Source: Gracilaria domingensis
Taxonomy: Eukaryota > Rhodophyta > Florideophyceae > Gracilariales > Gracilariaceae
Reading direction: 5' to 3'
Assembly (NCBI GenBank): GCA_022539475.1
Contig: VCMS01000069.1
Coordinates: 186,001 to 250,000, forward strand
DNA: 64,000 nucleotides
The position numbers and the translations under genes were made by a program. Below, piece after piece: positions 1-11,233 of this stretch (within the stretch, counting starts at the first letter, position 1; every line of letters begins with the position of its first letter). The notes beneath the pieces were generated by a model. That model did not search any database, had not been told where the DNA came from, and saw only the letters and a list, made by a program, of their open reading frames with translations.

Positions 1-2993
1 TCACTACCGGATGGTTGTTGTTACTGTTGACATCACTCTGGTGGACACTCCGCCGAATTTACTCCGTGGAGTAAGTAAACGCCACGTTGAAGCCCTTGTG
101 AAGAGTATGGAGGAGCGGGGGATATTGCAGTCGATGGGTTCTCCAGTGGTGGCCTTACAAGATGCTACTACGGGAGAGAGGGATACTGACAAGGGACGCC
201 TAACGAAGAAGTGCTTCATTGTAGATGGTTTGCATCGTCTGAAAGCTATACAATATTTGACAGCGACTGGTGCACCGAAGTGGAAGCAATTAGCCAAGTT
301 TTGGCGTTGCAATCTGCTGATACGAAGAGATGGGAGGCCCCTTGGGATGAAGGAATTGTTATGTGTTGCTTCGTACGTCAATGAGTCGACGAGTACCATG
401 CGAGGGATGATGTTTGCAGACAAGATACACTCTATAGTTAGTGTGGTCGCCATTCTAATTGTAGATGTTGAGGGGGTGACGCCGGCAGACGTGGATCCTG
501 CAGAAGTGACAGAAGTGTTGAAGGAGAGCCAACTGATTGGGACTGTGCAAGAGCGTCAGTATCTGAGATATGCCAATGTTGCCCTGCAACTCATGTCTCG
601 TGAGGGAATGCTGGCCCATTTCGAGGATATATGTGAGAGTGTGAGTGACATAGGTCTCACACATCTGTCCCATACTCCGCTAAATGTTTTGGATGCCGAG
701 AAGTTTTCCTTCATTCTTGATTGTCTTCAGATGTTTCTATTGAAGGGCAAGTCGACGAAGACAAAACAATGGAAAAGCTTTAAGGAGGTTCGAGGTTTCT
801 TTTATGATAGAGCAGTGTCTCTGTTCCGCGCGGCTAGAGCAGTGAGGAATGAACTGAACGAGGAAGAGTCGATGGAAGTGTTCCTGAAGCGTGAAGTCAG
901 TCTTTCTGCTCCATCGAATGAAGATGACGTTGAAGACCCAGACAACAACGCAGCTGTGAATAAGTTCCTTTTGGGACAAGTTGTGAACTTCAAAACATTG
1001 CCGCGTGTTCGGAGCAGAATGAACTCAATTAGAACTGCCACGACTTCCGTTCAGAATCGATTGCGGACGATGCTCAAGGTAATTCCGCCCCCCTCACCAG
1101 TGAAGCAGTCCGTGACGAAGAGGAGGACTCCCGTTGCTGCTGCTGCAACAACTGCCAGTGAAGAAGGGGAGCCGCGAAGAAGTGCACGAGAACGGGCGCA
1201 GGTGAGTTATAGGGAAATTGAGCACGGCCGAAATCGAGGTGCCATAGAAGTTCTGGATAGCTCTGAAGAAGAACAGCGAGCTCCGCCGAGGAGGAAACGG
1301 AGAAAGACTTTGACACAACAGATGAGATCTACTCTGAACAACATGACACAGGATGACCTGATGTCTCAACTAAATGAACATGTGCTGAGAGGAAGGTCGA
1401 TGAAGGTTCAGTCCATGGCATTGGAAGAGGGAGCGAATGCAGATAACGCAGGCAGTTCTGCATTTGTGGATGGCGAAGAGCTTCTTGCTGTGACAGTTCC
1501 ACGGGTTTTCACCGTCGAGAAAGATGCTGCTCCAGACGATCAGCAAAAGACAGGGGGGGTCATTTGATGACGAGTTACCTACAGCTCTTCCGGAATCTGA
1601 GGAGCACGGACTTGTTCGAGGAGACCCATATGATGGCCCACCGTACCCATCATGGTCCGGGTATGTCAGGCTGAGACCGCAGGAATGGCAAGGGAAGAAC
1701 GTAATTGAGCACAAGGACCCCTGGCTCAGAGTCATTCACTTGCCGAAGGGACATAGGTCGGAGCTGCTAAGTGTCTCGAATCTCAGAGATGTACAGCATC
1801 TTGTCTTTTGGCACGCTGCAAGGGCTGAACATCGCCTACGGGTGGAGACATTTGGTATGCAGTATCCTCGTACTCGACCGACAGGTATGGATGATGAAGA
1901 GGTGCTGTGGGTTGCTGCGAAGGAGCATGACGAATTTGGGCAAATGTTCTTCGCCCGAATGCAAGCTGAGCTAAGGCAGAATGGATATTGCGTGCTTGAT
2001 GGCTTTGCGACGGATAATGGTGTCCCTAAATGGGAGGAGTTAGAAGAAGTTCGGGAGTTCGGAGATGTGTCGGGGAAGTTGGTGGACTTCTTCGAGAATG
2101 AGTATGGAGCGATGCCGGATGTACGGAAGGGAGAGGAACAGAAGTCGTTTGTTCAAATAATCAACGATGATGAAGGATGGAAGGACGGTAGCGATGGACC
2201 ATTTGAGGGGAGAGTGATGTCGACACGTTGGGGTACGGTGGAGAAGCCGGAGGATAATGAGGAGCTCAGGTGGGTTGTAAGGTCGCGTGCTTTACTTGAT
2301 GTTCGAATGGGTACAATTGCTGCGGCTTTGGGACTATGGGACAATGAAAAAGAAGCTGTGAAGATGTACACTCCGAAAGCTGGTGGTCGATTTCTGGGGA
2401 CGACGAGAAAGTGCAAGCGCCAGACGCTGCACACCGACTTCAGTGGTCTGGTTACGAAGGAAACAATGAATACTGCTAACCCCGGATACTTTGTAATGGC
2501 CTCTGGGAAAGAGGGCTTTCCTCTCTGGGTGAGCGCTGGAAGCCATCAACTGGTGGGGATGAACAATCAACAGTTGCGAGTGATGTCGGAGGTGTATCCA
2601 GCGAAGAAGATAATCATCCCACCGTACTCTGTATTCGTGGGCCGTGGTGATGTGACACATGCTGGAGCAAGTGGGAAGGACAAGGTGGATAGGCCCGAGT
2701 CTATGGATCTGCTGGTTAGATACCACATGTACATGGTACCAGAGGGCTACGCACTACCTGATGCTGTTCATCGGGTGCGGGATTTCCGACCCACGTTTGT
2801 CAATGGTGACGAGGAGGAGGAGGCGGAGAATGAACTGTTGTGCGATAAGGAGGGTGAGGCAATTCACATGGAAGAAGACCAAGTGGTCGTGGAGACTGGT
2901 GTGGAAGCGGAGGCCGCTAGAACTGAAGTGCTCGAGAGTAGTAGTGATGACAATTTGCCAATAATGAGGCTGCGAGCGCCTCGAAGTGGATGA
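1..2993 (+). pseudogene. ParB-like/2OG-Fe(II) dioxygenase gene, copy 1, 5'-partial, frameshifted
   Basis: By comparison with copy 2, about 930 bp of the 5' end lies outside the window. The first part is a ParB-like nuclease/sulfiredoxin-fold domain with the signature VDGLHRLKA, followed by a helical middle and a basic/acidic linker. The second part is a double-stranded beta-helix dioxygenase with the iron-binding HxD in LHTDFSG, the distal histidine in GDVTHAGA (codon 2658-2660) and a late arginine in LLVRYHMY. The two parts are in different frames. Near 1553 copy 1 has two bases fewer in a run of G than copy 2. The C-terminus is longer than in copy 2 and ends in an acidic tail at 2993. The dioxygenase half looks chemically complete here, but the gene as a whole is broken unless the G-run is a sequencing error. 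Confidence 0.8.
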
Positions 2994-3257
2994 GAATGAG
3001 ATGATTAGTAAATTATGAGTGTCTTGCAAGTATTAAGAGTAGTATACTATTGCAAGGCTATACATATGAACATAGAAAAGGTGCGGCAGGCTGGTAATTG
3101 AACAAATGTCATACGTCTTTGGTCCAGTTGCGTCTAATTGCAACATGCCACATGCTCGGTATCGTTAATATCATTGGTGGCACCATTCAATTCGCAATTG
3201 AACATGTAGCGTCCTAACACTTCTGAAACTGCACTTAAGGTTGCTTTTAAGAGAAGT

Positions 3258-4273
3258 ATGAAACTGAGAAGTATATGCAGTTCCTGTCTATGCGGTACTT
3301 GTGGCAGTATGGTGACTGTATCAGGAAAAATGCCAGAGGAACAGAGAGACTTGGCGGAAATTTCACCCAATACCTTGTCTAAGTTCATATATGCCAATGG
3401 TTACGGTATATTAAGTTCCGTTGATGGAACGTTGAGAAGAGAAGGAGAGTCAATTCCAGAAGAAGTTGTGAAGTGTATGAAGTTCATTGACGAACGTGTT
3501 GGTTTCGGACTTGTCACAGGAGGTGATGTGGGCGACGTAAAGGGGAAAATGGAAGGACTCAAAGAGTATAAGTTTGGTGTCTCGGCGGATCATGGGGCTT
3601 TCCTCCGTTTCTCTGACGAGAGGGAAATTAAGGCTGCATTCAATGATCACACCCTTGACCACACTGTTGATGGACTACTGTTCCTGGCAAGGGATTTGAA
3701 TAGGAGGCATGGTATTGTGAATGATGATGAGAAGGCGTTCGTGGAACCAGAATTGATAGTGGCCTTCCCAATTTCGTGTACAACAAACTGTGGCAGTGGA
3801 GAGAAGAAGTGGATTCTGCTATTGGGGACCTGTTGCAGAAGATGGATGCGTTTGTTATCTATCCCGGCGATAAAAGTTGCGAAATTGTGGACAAGCGATA
3901 CACAAAAAGAAGCGGAGGAGCAAATCTTGTGTATAATGAACCGAGATATATTGATACGGATGTTGTCGTGACGTTCGAAAGTGCTTTGAGAGACGGTCCT
4001 TTGCATGAGGTAGGCGTGTACGGCGTTCATGTCAAAGAAGATTGTATCCCGGCTGGAGTACACAACCTGTTCAAAAGCGTGGAGGATGTACATTCTACAA
4101 ATATACGGGTGGCTGTGTTGTACGGCTACGAGGAAGAACAGCACGATAAAAACCACCATGAATCTTTAAAGGGTATTGAGATATATACGACACTTTTATT
4201 ACTGAGATCTCATATCCTAGCTAAATATTACAGGCATCGTAGCACTTGGAACAAATTCCAAGAGCATTTCTAA
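3258..4273 (+). pseudogene. HAD-phosphatase-like pseudoenzyme A, copy 1, frameshifted
   Basis: This is the copy-1 equivalent of the intact gene at 26358-27269. The HAD motif I, normally DxDGT, reads SVDGT, so the nucleophilic aspartate is replaced by serine. One base is missing near 3747 relative to copy 2, which splits the reading frame, and the original stop codon is lost. The second frame therefore runs on to 4273, across the 3' end of the convergent gene on the other strand. Even before the frameshift the protein probably had no phosphatase activity. Confidence 0.75.
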
Positions 4274-5164
4274 ACCATTGACACTTGCATTTTCTGTACC
4301 CGTACAGTTCTGCCACCCTTCTGATGGTCTCATGCACGTCCTCCACCCCATCAACAATATATGTTACCACTGGTGGAGGGTCGTCTCTCTTCACATGAAC
4401 TGCGAGGGTTGCCATTTCATATAGAGGACCATCATTGGAAGCATTCCCGAAAGCAACGATTAAATGTGTGTTGAACTGGCGGTCGTTTTCAACCAAGGCT
4501 AGCGCCCCACTATTTTTCGTGAAACGAATGTCCCCTATGTCACAGTTTTCATCTTGAGGGTACGTAACCAGGTTCGGAAAGGATGTCAACACTTTTGAAA
4601 TACCGGAGTTAACTTCTGTTTTCCACTTCGACAGCCATTGTACCTGAAGTTAGGGAGTCCACTGTCTTTTCTAGTGCTCACAACTGCTTGTTGACGCTCT
4701 TCGTGAAGTCCGTGCGATTCATTTAAGGAGAGTACAAGTCTCTCAAGTTCGGCTGCACATCTTTCGTAGCCTTCCCTGTCAAGGTCCTGATCAATTTCGG
4801 TACCATTGGATAATCTCACCCGTGCGCCTTGGCTTCCAGAGATGCCAAAAGTGTAGCCACCCAGGTGCTCCATGAAACTCTCGGCATCCTCTATATCTCG
4901 CCCAGTAGCAATTCCGAAACCAACGCGTGCATTGATGTACTTCATGCATTTGTCGGCAGGAATGTTGTCCCCAGCTGTTTTCAGAGTACTGTCAATATCA
5001 CTAATCACGGCGTAGCCATTTTCGAATATTTCGTTAGCCAGCTGCTGAGGAGTTACTTCTTGGGCTCTAACTTCTGAGTTATACATGTTTTGAAAGCTTT
5101 CGAAAGGGTTCGTTTTGCAAATGAGTGTGGGTATACGAATGAGAAGGATGTGATTGATGTTCAC
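4221..5164 (-). pseudogene. HAD phosphatase B (trehalose-phosphatase-like), copy 1, frameshifted
   Basis: This is the copy-1 equivalent of 27322-28272. HAD motif I is present as a DxD core, but its first part here reads DIDSTL where copy 2 has DIDGTL. A six-base in-frame deletion removes two residues after NIPA, and a one-base deletion near 4627 breaks the frame before the C-terminal third. It lies tail-to-tail with the HAD A gene. Copy 1 is probably non-functional. Confidence 0.75.
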
Positions 5165-5709
5165 AAGGTGTTTCGTAGTATAAAAAGAGTCTAAGAACGA
5201 CCATATATGGGTATTGAAGTACTGTTTTAAAACGTTACTACGACGAGAAGCTTTTGCATCGATTTGCAGTAAAGAAAGGATGATTTAGTCCTAAATTATA
5301 TGTACGGGTTCAAGTGGGTAGAGAAAACTATGAATATCTTCAACATGAGCTTAGAAATCAAGATCAGTAAAACAACCTCCATTATGGGTTGAAACCCATA
5401 AAAGGTTTACCATACTTTATACGGGTGCCCCAAGTATTGCAAAGGCTTAGTTCTTCAGAAATATCACAATTTTGTACTTGTTTTGTTACTAGTATCGTGC
5501 ACTTTAATGATGTGGAATGACCCTTTTCCATCTAGCAAAAACCTAGCCAGGTATTAGTGATAAGGGATGTAGGATTTAAAGGGGCATATTTGAACCACAG
5601 AAGGACGAACAATAGTAATGTAATAGGAACAGGTCATTTCGATAAAGTAACTTTTATGTTTAACTATCTCTAAAAGGTTTACAACACCGAAAAGTCATGT
5701 GTTCTAACC
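5165..5709. other. intergenic stretch without a gene
   Basis: This AT-rich stretch lies between two minus-strand genes. I see no coding potential, repeat or RNA gene in it. It is nearly identical to 28273-28820. Confidence 0.7.
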
Positions 5710-6612
5710 TCAAAGCTGGGGAAATGGGGAGGGGGATAACTTTTTCTTAACAACGTTGACGTAGTTTGTATGAAAAGGAGCGGGGTCACCGCCTACGATG
5801 TTTCTTTCTTGGCGGGAAAAGTCGTAGAAGTACGCGTTCCTAAACTGAAAGTCGGAGAAAGAAGTAGGGAAGCCAACGAGAGTTTTCCCATATGCAAGAA
5901 GTCGCCCAACGGTCTCTTCCAGGTTGAAATTAGTAGCTGTCTTAAGCGAAACTATCTTCAACAGCTCTTTCATTATTGTGAGCACAACCGTACTGCACTC
6001 CGTAGCGACTACGTCCATAGGAATGAAACCTCTTGAGGCCCCAACGATGTTGAACGCTGATAGCCACACGAGCTTCTCATAATAGCTTACGAGAAATGCG
6101 TCTTCGTCGACAACCCCGCAAGTGAGACCCATAGACCTAAACCTGTCTGCAACGTTGGAGGCCCACTTTCCTGCTGCGACAATGAGACCATCCACACTTT
6201 GAGGAGTGACACCATCCTGCGGAGCTGCGTTTCTTGAGGGGACACCAATGTATAGGACAACTTTTGAACAATTGTCCACACCGAGCTTCGAAACCAATGG
6301 TATGATGTCTCCATTCTGGAAGAAAACGAGATTCTCTCTGAGCGAATAAGGGCAAGCCTGAATTACGGTCTGCAGGGTGTTCGTTCTTCCACAAACTAGT
6401 ATCGGTACATCAGAAAGATGAGAGGTAGCAGCCATGCTGCAGAATTCTTGTGCGGAAATGACCATATCTTGTTCGTTCGCCAGCATGATACCTATAAGCC
6501 CCCTTCCAACAATAACGGCCCGAGTCTTTCGGGTGGGAGATGAGGCCTGAGGGACGTCAGAGTATCTGGGACTCGGAGGCGGAGTCGGAGGCATGTCGGA
6601 CTGGGAGTTCAT
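5710..6612 (-). CDS. ketopantoate reductase-like NAD(P)-binding protein, copy 1
   Basis: The predicted protein has 300 residues. A proline/serine-rich N-terminal tail of about 30 residues is followed by a Rossmann-type start, AVIVGRGLIG (about residues 32-41), with the GxGxxG dinucleotide-binding turn. The second half contains a helical segment, EKLVWLSAFNIVGA, that resembles the C-terminal domain of PanE/ApbA ketopantoate reductases. Length and layout fit that superfamily, but the substrate cannot be told. I start at MNSQSD (6612); the frame is open upstream for 29 more codons with low-complexity content. This is the only gene that is open in both copies of the duplication. Confidence 0.65.
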   Translation of the reverse strand: MNSQSDMPPTPPPSPRYSDVPQASSPTRKTRAVIVGRGLIGIMLANEQDMVISAQEFCSMAATSHLSDVPILVCGRTNTLQTVIQACPYSLRENLVFFQNGDIIPLVSKLGVDNCSKVVLYIGVPSRNAAPQDGVTPQSVDGLIVAAGKWASNVADRFRSMGLTCGVVDEDAFLVSYYEKLVWLSAFNIVGASRGFIPMDVVATECSTVVLTIMKELLKIVSLKTATNFNLEETVGRLLAYGKTLVGFPTSFSDFQFRNAYFYDFSRQERNIVGGDPAPFHTNYVNVVKKKLSPSPFPQL

Positions 6613-7022
6613 TGCAAGTGTTCGATTGTTTTTGTGTGACGATAAAAATGGAAGATGGGGCGGAGAACTGCTGGGGTAAAGAGTGATACTTAAGTACAAA
6701 CGGTTGGGAAGCGCAGAACCGGAACATGGTTCACTTTGTGAAAGTGAGCGAAATGTATGATATGTGATTTTACTGAATAAATGATAGGGCTTGTATGAGA
6801 CGACAAGCTACAAAGTGTGATGATGTTTTATGAAAAGTAGGTGGAAGAGTAGAAAGTGTACAATGAATGAAACTGATTTCGAACCTGAGTTGTAAAGTAG
6901 TTGTAAAGTACGAGTTACGGGGAGCTTGAATACAGGATGAAAGGAGCCATTTTGGCTTCATAAATGACGTGAACGGGTTCTATAGCTTCACTCGGATTGC
7001 CATAATCTTCTTTCTTATTGAG

Positions 7023-7030
7023 GTATAAAA
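7023..7030 (+). promoter_or_regulatory. TATA box of the epimerase gene, copy 1
   Basis: The sequence TATAAAAG lies about 57 bp before the chosen ATG at 7087. In copy 2 this promoter is deleted together with the 5' half of the gene. Confidence 0.55.
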
Positions 7031-7086
7031 GGGGGGTGTGTCTGGGAAGGACGGTTTTGGCGTTACTGAAGTTATCGATGTTCAGT

Positions 7087-8242
7087 ATGGATTCCCGTTT
7101 AATTATAGCGCCATCAATTTTGGCTTCAGACTTTGCTCGCCTTTCAGATGAAGCGAGTGCAATGGAAGAGGCTGGAGCGGAGTGGCTGCATATAGATGTA
7201 ATGGATGGTCATTTTGTGGCGAACCTTACTGTTTGACCGCCTGTTGTGAAAGCGTTGCGGAGGCATACAAAATTGTTTTTGGACTGTCATCTGATGGTAT
7301 CAGATCCTGGGCGCTGGATAAAAGACCTTGCAGAAGCAGGCGCAGACGGAGTCACATTTCATATCGACAGTGTAGCTAAGGGACTAGCAAAGTGCGAGGT
7401 ACCAACTGAGGAGGAGAACGTGGTGTTGAAGGAATTATGTAACCGAATTAAAAGGATGGGAATGCAGGTTGGAGTTGCGTTGCGCCCGAATACGTCTATA
7501 AAGGTCGTAGAAGCACTTATGAAGGAAGGAGTTGTGGACATGTTATTATTGATGACGGTGGAGCCAGGGTTTGGAGGACAGGCGATTATGGAGGGTGTTC
7601 TTGATAAGGTGCGACATGCAAGGGAGAAGTACCCAAGAATAGGGATACAGGTGGATGGGGGTATTAGACTGAGTACTGTGAACGGAGTAGTGAAGGCCGG
7701 TGCAAACATTTCAGTTGCAGGATCTTCCTGTGAGATAAAGTGATGCGCAATGGATGTCCATCGGATGAAATTTTGGGACACCTATAGAATATCAGTCGGT
7801 TATCTTCTGTGCATCCAGGATATCCCAATGATATGCCGTGGTACCCCGTTGGATGCCCCTAATTGATTCCCATTGCATGTCCTTTGGATGTACAAAAACT
7901 ATTCCAAAGATATTTATATGATGCACGAAGATATGTCCCATGGATGTACGGAAATCCACGGTGCATCATTTGGACATCACAAAATCCAATGGACATCTCT
8001 TCGTACATCATATGCGTATCAGGCGGTTATCATTTGGGTATACTTTATGCATCATCTGAGCATCATTTACGTACATCTTATGGACATCTGGAGGAGATCA
8101 AATGGACATCTTCAGGTTTCGTAATTCTAATATGGGTTATCTTGGGGATATCATCCGGACATCAATTCACCTCTCTGGGTCTGCCATCTTTGGCTAGAGT
8201 AACCCAGCTCATGTCACAGCTGGTTTTCGAAAGGTTGGTTAG
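7087..8242 (+). pseudogene. rpe: ribulose-phosphate 3-epimerase, copy 1, with stop and insertion
   Basis: The frame starts [19 protein letters not shown] and carries the family signatures [24 protein letters not shown] and DGGI. These belong to the (beta/alpha)8-barrel enzyme that interconverts ribulose 5-phosphate and xylulose 5-phosphate in the pentose phosphate and Calvin cycles. A TGA at 7234-7236 stands where the family has glycine (NLTxGPP). The last 20 or so codons are separated from the rest by a 454-bp insertion at 7726-8179 and resume at 8180. The gene is therefore broken twice. A working copy must exist elsewhere in the genome. Confidence 0.85.
7726..8179. mobile_element. 454-bp insertion in the epimerase gene, unknown class
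   Basis: This block is absent from the equivalent place in copy 2 (after 30379). The junctions show a 3-bp TCT on both sides, consistent with a short target-site duplication. I see no clear terminal inverted repeat and no transposase. The inside is unusual: variants of GGACATC, GGATGTCC and GCATCAT recur at short intervals on both strands. It may be a small non-autonomous element or an expanded degenerate repeat carried in by one. Confidence 0.6.
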
Positions 8243-8882
8243 AGATAGCAGCATAAAATTATTGTTTATTACATTGTTACCTTTACGTGTTATCACGACT
8301 ATATTCTCCGTCTCCATTGGAGATGTATTTCTCTTGTATCACAACCGGGAAAGGATGTGAGAGAACATCAATATATCCCCAGTGGACGCTGAGAGGGAGA
8401 ATGAACTACTCTACGTGCTATCATTGTTACCCATCCGGTGTCGAGTGGTGACATATTCTTTTTTTGTCACAACCCACACAGGATGTGACGGAAGAAGAAG
8501 ATGCCCCCAGTCGAGACAGAGGGTGAGCTACTCTAAGTACAATCACTAGTCCCTAGCTTGCCTCCACTGGCAATATCTTCCTGTTTTGCTATAACCATCG
8601 AGTGAGGTTATGGTGGAAGAGAAAAATATCGCCGGTCGAGGCGAGGTGGGTGGAGACTATGTGAGCGCGAAAGAGGGGACAGAGGGGTGGCGCTTAAATA
8701 GTGGAAGGTGCAGAGGTGTACAGTAGATGTTTTGGCGGGAAATGGGATGAGGGAAACAGGGACAATCATGGTGCTGGATATAGCCCGTGTGGTTGGACAG
8801 TTGGGGTGGACAGCACAGTTTAGCTCGACTGCACTGTATCGCAGCGGAAACTTCGATCCAACTACTACTTCTTCTTCTGAAG
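8183..8882. other. spacer between epimerase 3' end and coiled-coil gene, copy 1
   Basis: This stretch holds the last epimerase codons (to 8242) and then non-coding sequence shared with copy 2 at 30440-31076. CTTAAATA near 8694 could be a core promoter element for the coiled-coil gene. Nothing else is recognised. Confidence 0.5.
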
Positions 8883-9454
8883 ATGTCGAACGGATACGTG
8901 AAGGATGAGGAGCTGTGGGTGCTGTTGGAGGGGAAGGAGGTACCGCAGACGCCGTCACCAAAGCGGTAAGAGGACGTGATTACGGCGGCTGGTCGGATGT
9001 CGCAGAAGAAGGAAGTCGCCGATGAAGGAAAGAAGTGTGAGGCGAGGAGAGGGGATGGTGATGAGGTGGAGAAGGGTGTAGAATGGGAGGTGGAGGCGGT
9101 CGCAATGGAGAGAAGGGGTGCGGTGCATCTGAGTCAGTTAGAGGTTGGAGACCAGATAGAGAGTGGGGGCGGAGAGGGTGACAGGGAGATGCGGTTTGTG
9201 GGGGAGATGAAGGCGAGGGTGGGGATGTTGGGGTTGGTGATGAAGGAGCAACTGGACGATGGAATTGTGGAGAGTGTAACGGAAATGGGCGGTGTGGTGC
9301 TGAGTGGGGGGGTAGTGGTGTTTCGGTTGAGGCGATTTCGAGCCTGCGGAGTTCGTTGTCGGTATTGGGAGGGGAGATGAGAAATCATGTGTATCGGATA
9401 GTGGAGTGTGCGGGAAGGGAGGTTGGAGAGTTGCGGGAGGATAATAGGGTTCTG
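8883..9454 (+). pseudogene. coiled-coil gene, copy 1, stop codon and 3' truncation
   Basis: This is equivalent to the intact 309-residue frame at 31077-32006. In copy 1 codon 29 is TAA where copy 2 has GAA. The 3' end is cut where homology stops at 9454, next to the sequence I assign to the Plavaka-like transposon. It is not functional as it stands. Confidence 0.75.
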
Positions 9455-9487
9455 CGTCTGTCTCTTGCAGATGCTAGTTTTTGGCGA

Positions 9488-9587
9488 GGGTCGTCCAGAA
9501 ATTGGCAAGGGTCGTCCAGTAAATTTTTTGAAAAAATATCGAGATCAATTATTTCAAAATCTGCAGATAATTGCTTGGGTCGTCCAG
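9488..9587 (+). repeat. left subterminal repeats, GGGTCGTCCAG x3
   Basis: There are three identical 11-bp copies at 9488, 9509 and 9577. The inverted counterpart lies at 14273-14285. Transposases of this superfamily bind such subterminal repeats. Confidence 0.55.
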
Positions 9588-9952
9588 AATCGCTGTGCAG
9601 TAAATACTGGTGGGTTTTCCACTCGTGCTAGTTCTTTAGTCGAGGGCTACCTGAACTGTATTTCGCGAAGTCTAGGTTCAGTTTCCATTAAGGTGCACAT
9701 TACACGATACCTTCTGCGGAATGATACCCTGCAACGCATGGAATACTAGTGCTAGTACAGATGATGCCCATTATGAAATCATACCGTTTTATTCGTATCT
9801 ATTCTTCTATCGACCGCTTTTGCTAACCACTACTTCGCTATATTACATGTACCATTTCCCCATGATGGATCGGATGTAGGCCCAATCTGCGGCAGATGCC
9901 GCAGAGGGCACCTGCACCAAATTGCTGGATCGGTAGAACACATACGCACTCC

Positions 9953-9985
9953 GAGAGGATGAGGCGCGAAGCGCCTCATCCTCTC
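9953..9985. repeat. perfect hairpin, 15-bp stem, 3-base loop
   Basis: The left arm 9953-9967 and right arm 9971-9985 are exact reverse complements around the loop GAA. It sits 11 bp before a second perfect hairpin. Confidence 0.85.
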
Positions 9986-9995
9986 CGTTCGTCAT

Positions 9996-10029
9996 GTAGG
10001 GAACCATGCCCAGATGCATGGTTCCCTAC
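9996..10029. repeat. perfect hairpin, 14-bp stem, 6-base loop
   Basis: The arms 9996-10009 and 10016-10029 are exact reverse complements. Together with the hairpin at 9953 it makes a twin-hairpin block flanked by CCTGCACC-like sequence. Confidence 0.85.
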
Positions 10030-10309
10030 TTGAGGAACCTGCACCTGCAACTCGTGAGCTACGTACGCATCAAAAGTCATTTACCTGTATACGCAAGCAG
10101 AAAGTATCCATAAGTTAGTCAATGATCCGTTAGATACATTTGAAATGCGATGGAACGTACCATTGATAAAACAAAACAGAAACGTTGCGCTAGAAAAGTC
10201 GAGGGACCTGGTAACTCGCAAACGGAAGAAGAAGCAGGAAAGGGATCGGTTAGATTACAAGCCCATCATATCATCGTAAACCGCGAAAGGTGTCGAAGCG
10301 AGAACTCAC

Positions 10310-10775
10310 AAGCAACGACACCAAGAATACCCATGCAGCAAACATACCGCAAAATGCGATAAACGAGAGAGCAGCCTATGTCGCAACCAAGTACCAGAAT
10401 CGACTATCCCGCAAGCCAGTCAACCAAGATCGCCAATACAAGAAGATCAACGTAAGGCGCGAGAAGAGAGGCGAGTCTATGAGGCAACCAAGTCAAACCA
10501 TATCGCCAATGCACCAAAAGTAACGCAAGACGCGATAAGAGAGAGACCATCCTATGGCGCAACCTAGTCAACCAAGATTGCCAATGATGAACCTATCGCC
10601 CGAGCCAGTCAACCAATATCAACCAATATCGCCAATACACCAAAAGCAGCGCAAGACGCGAGAAGAGAGAAGAGTCTATGGCGGAACCAAGATCGCCAAC
10701 AAACCAAAAGTAGCGCAAGATGCGAGAAGCTAGAGACGCCTATGGCGCAACAAAGTGAACCAAGATCGGCAATAC
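10310..10775 (+). repeat. degenerate tandem repeat, about five units
   Basis: Units of roughly 60 to 110 bp repeat phrases such as GCGCAAGACGCGAGAAGAGAG, CTATGGCGCAACC and GTCAACCAAGATCGCCAAT in the same order. The units are diverged and of unequal length. No convincing protein is encoded. It is purine-rich on the plus strand and lies in the 5' non-coding part of the Plavaka-like element. Confidence 0.7.
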
Positions 10776-11160
10776 CGCGTGATAGGTTACACGAGCAGTC
10801 AGAGATCGATCTTGAGAGACGAAATGAAACTGGTTGCGTACTTACAGTCGTTGTGGACGTCGGAAGAAATACAAAGGACGCACGTCAAATAGTGGTTACC
10901 TTCAATCACGTCAATGTTAGTAGCAAGACGTAGAACAAGAGGGAACATATCGTAAGCAGAACGTAGTTGAACAAATGGAACGAGTTGGAGGCTGAAAACG
11001 GGAACCCGGTAACCCAAAGCTTATTTTCTGCCGTTTACATGTCGAATAGCGCGAAAAAACGTGGTGAGGATGGGTTAGTTTAGAGCAAAGATACATAGAA
11101 GAATATGGAAGAGAACCTACGAAAAGACTGCACGGAATACATCCGTGAGATACGGATGAC

Positions 11161-11233
11161 TCCGTCCTACTTTTTTCCGCCCTCTACTTTAAGGAACCTC
11201 CATAAAGTACAGGGAGGAAAAAAGAAGGACGGA
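11161..11233. repeat. imperfect hairpin, about 30-bp stem
   Basis: The arm 11161-11190 pairs with 11203-11233 with a few mismatches, around a 12-base loop containing GGAACCTCC. It lies about 370 bp upstream of the transposase start. It may be a small inverted-repeat insertion or a structured promoter element. Confidence 0.6.

Larger units (their letters stand above)
1..9454. repeat. segmental duplication, copy 1
   Basis: This stretch matches 23099-31649 in the same orientation and gene order, with about 3 percent difference by eye. The match includes non-coding sequence such as 5165-5709 against 28273-28820, so the likeness reflects recent duplication and not only selection on proteins. The left end is cut by the window. 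The right end is sharp, with homology stopping at 9454 inside a coiled-coil gene. Copy 1 has a 454-bp insertion at 7726-8179 that copy 2 lacks. Copy 2 has lost about 440 bp that copy 1 keeps around 7008-7448. Confidence 0.93.

Noticed and set aside
7863-8360. 165-codon frame inside the small insertion
   Set aside because: It is built from the recurring short words and runs out across the junction into epimerase sequence in a wrong frame.
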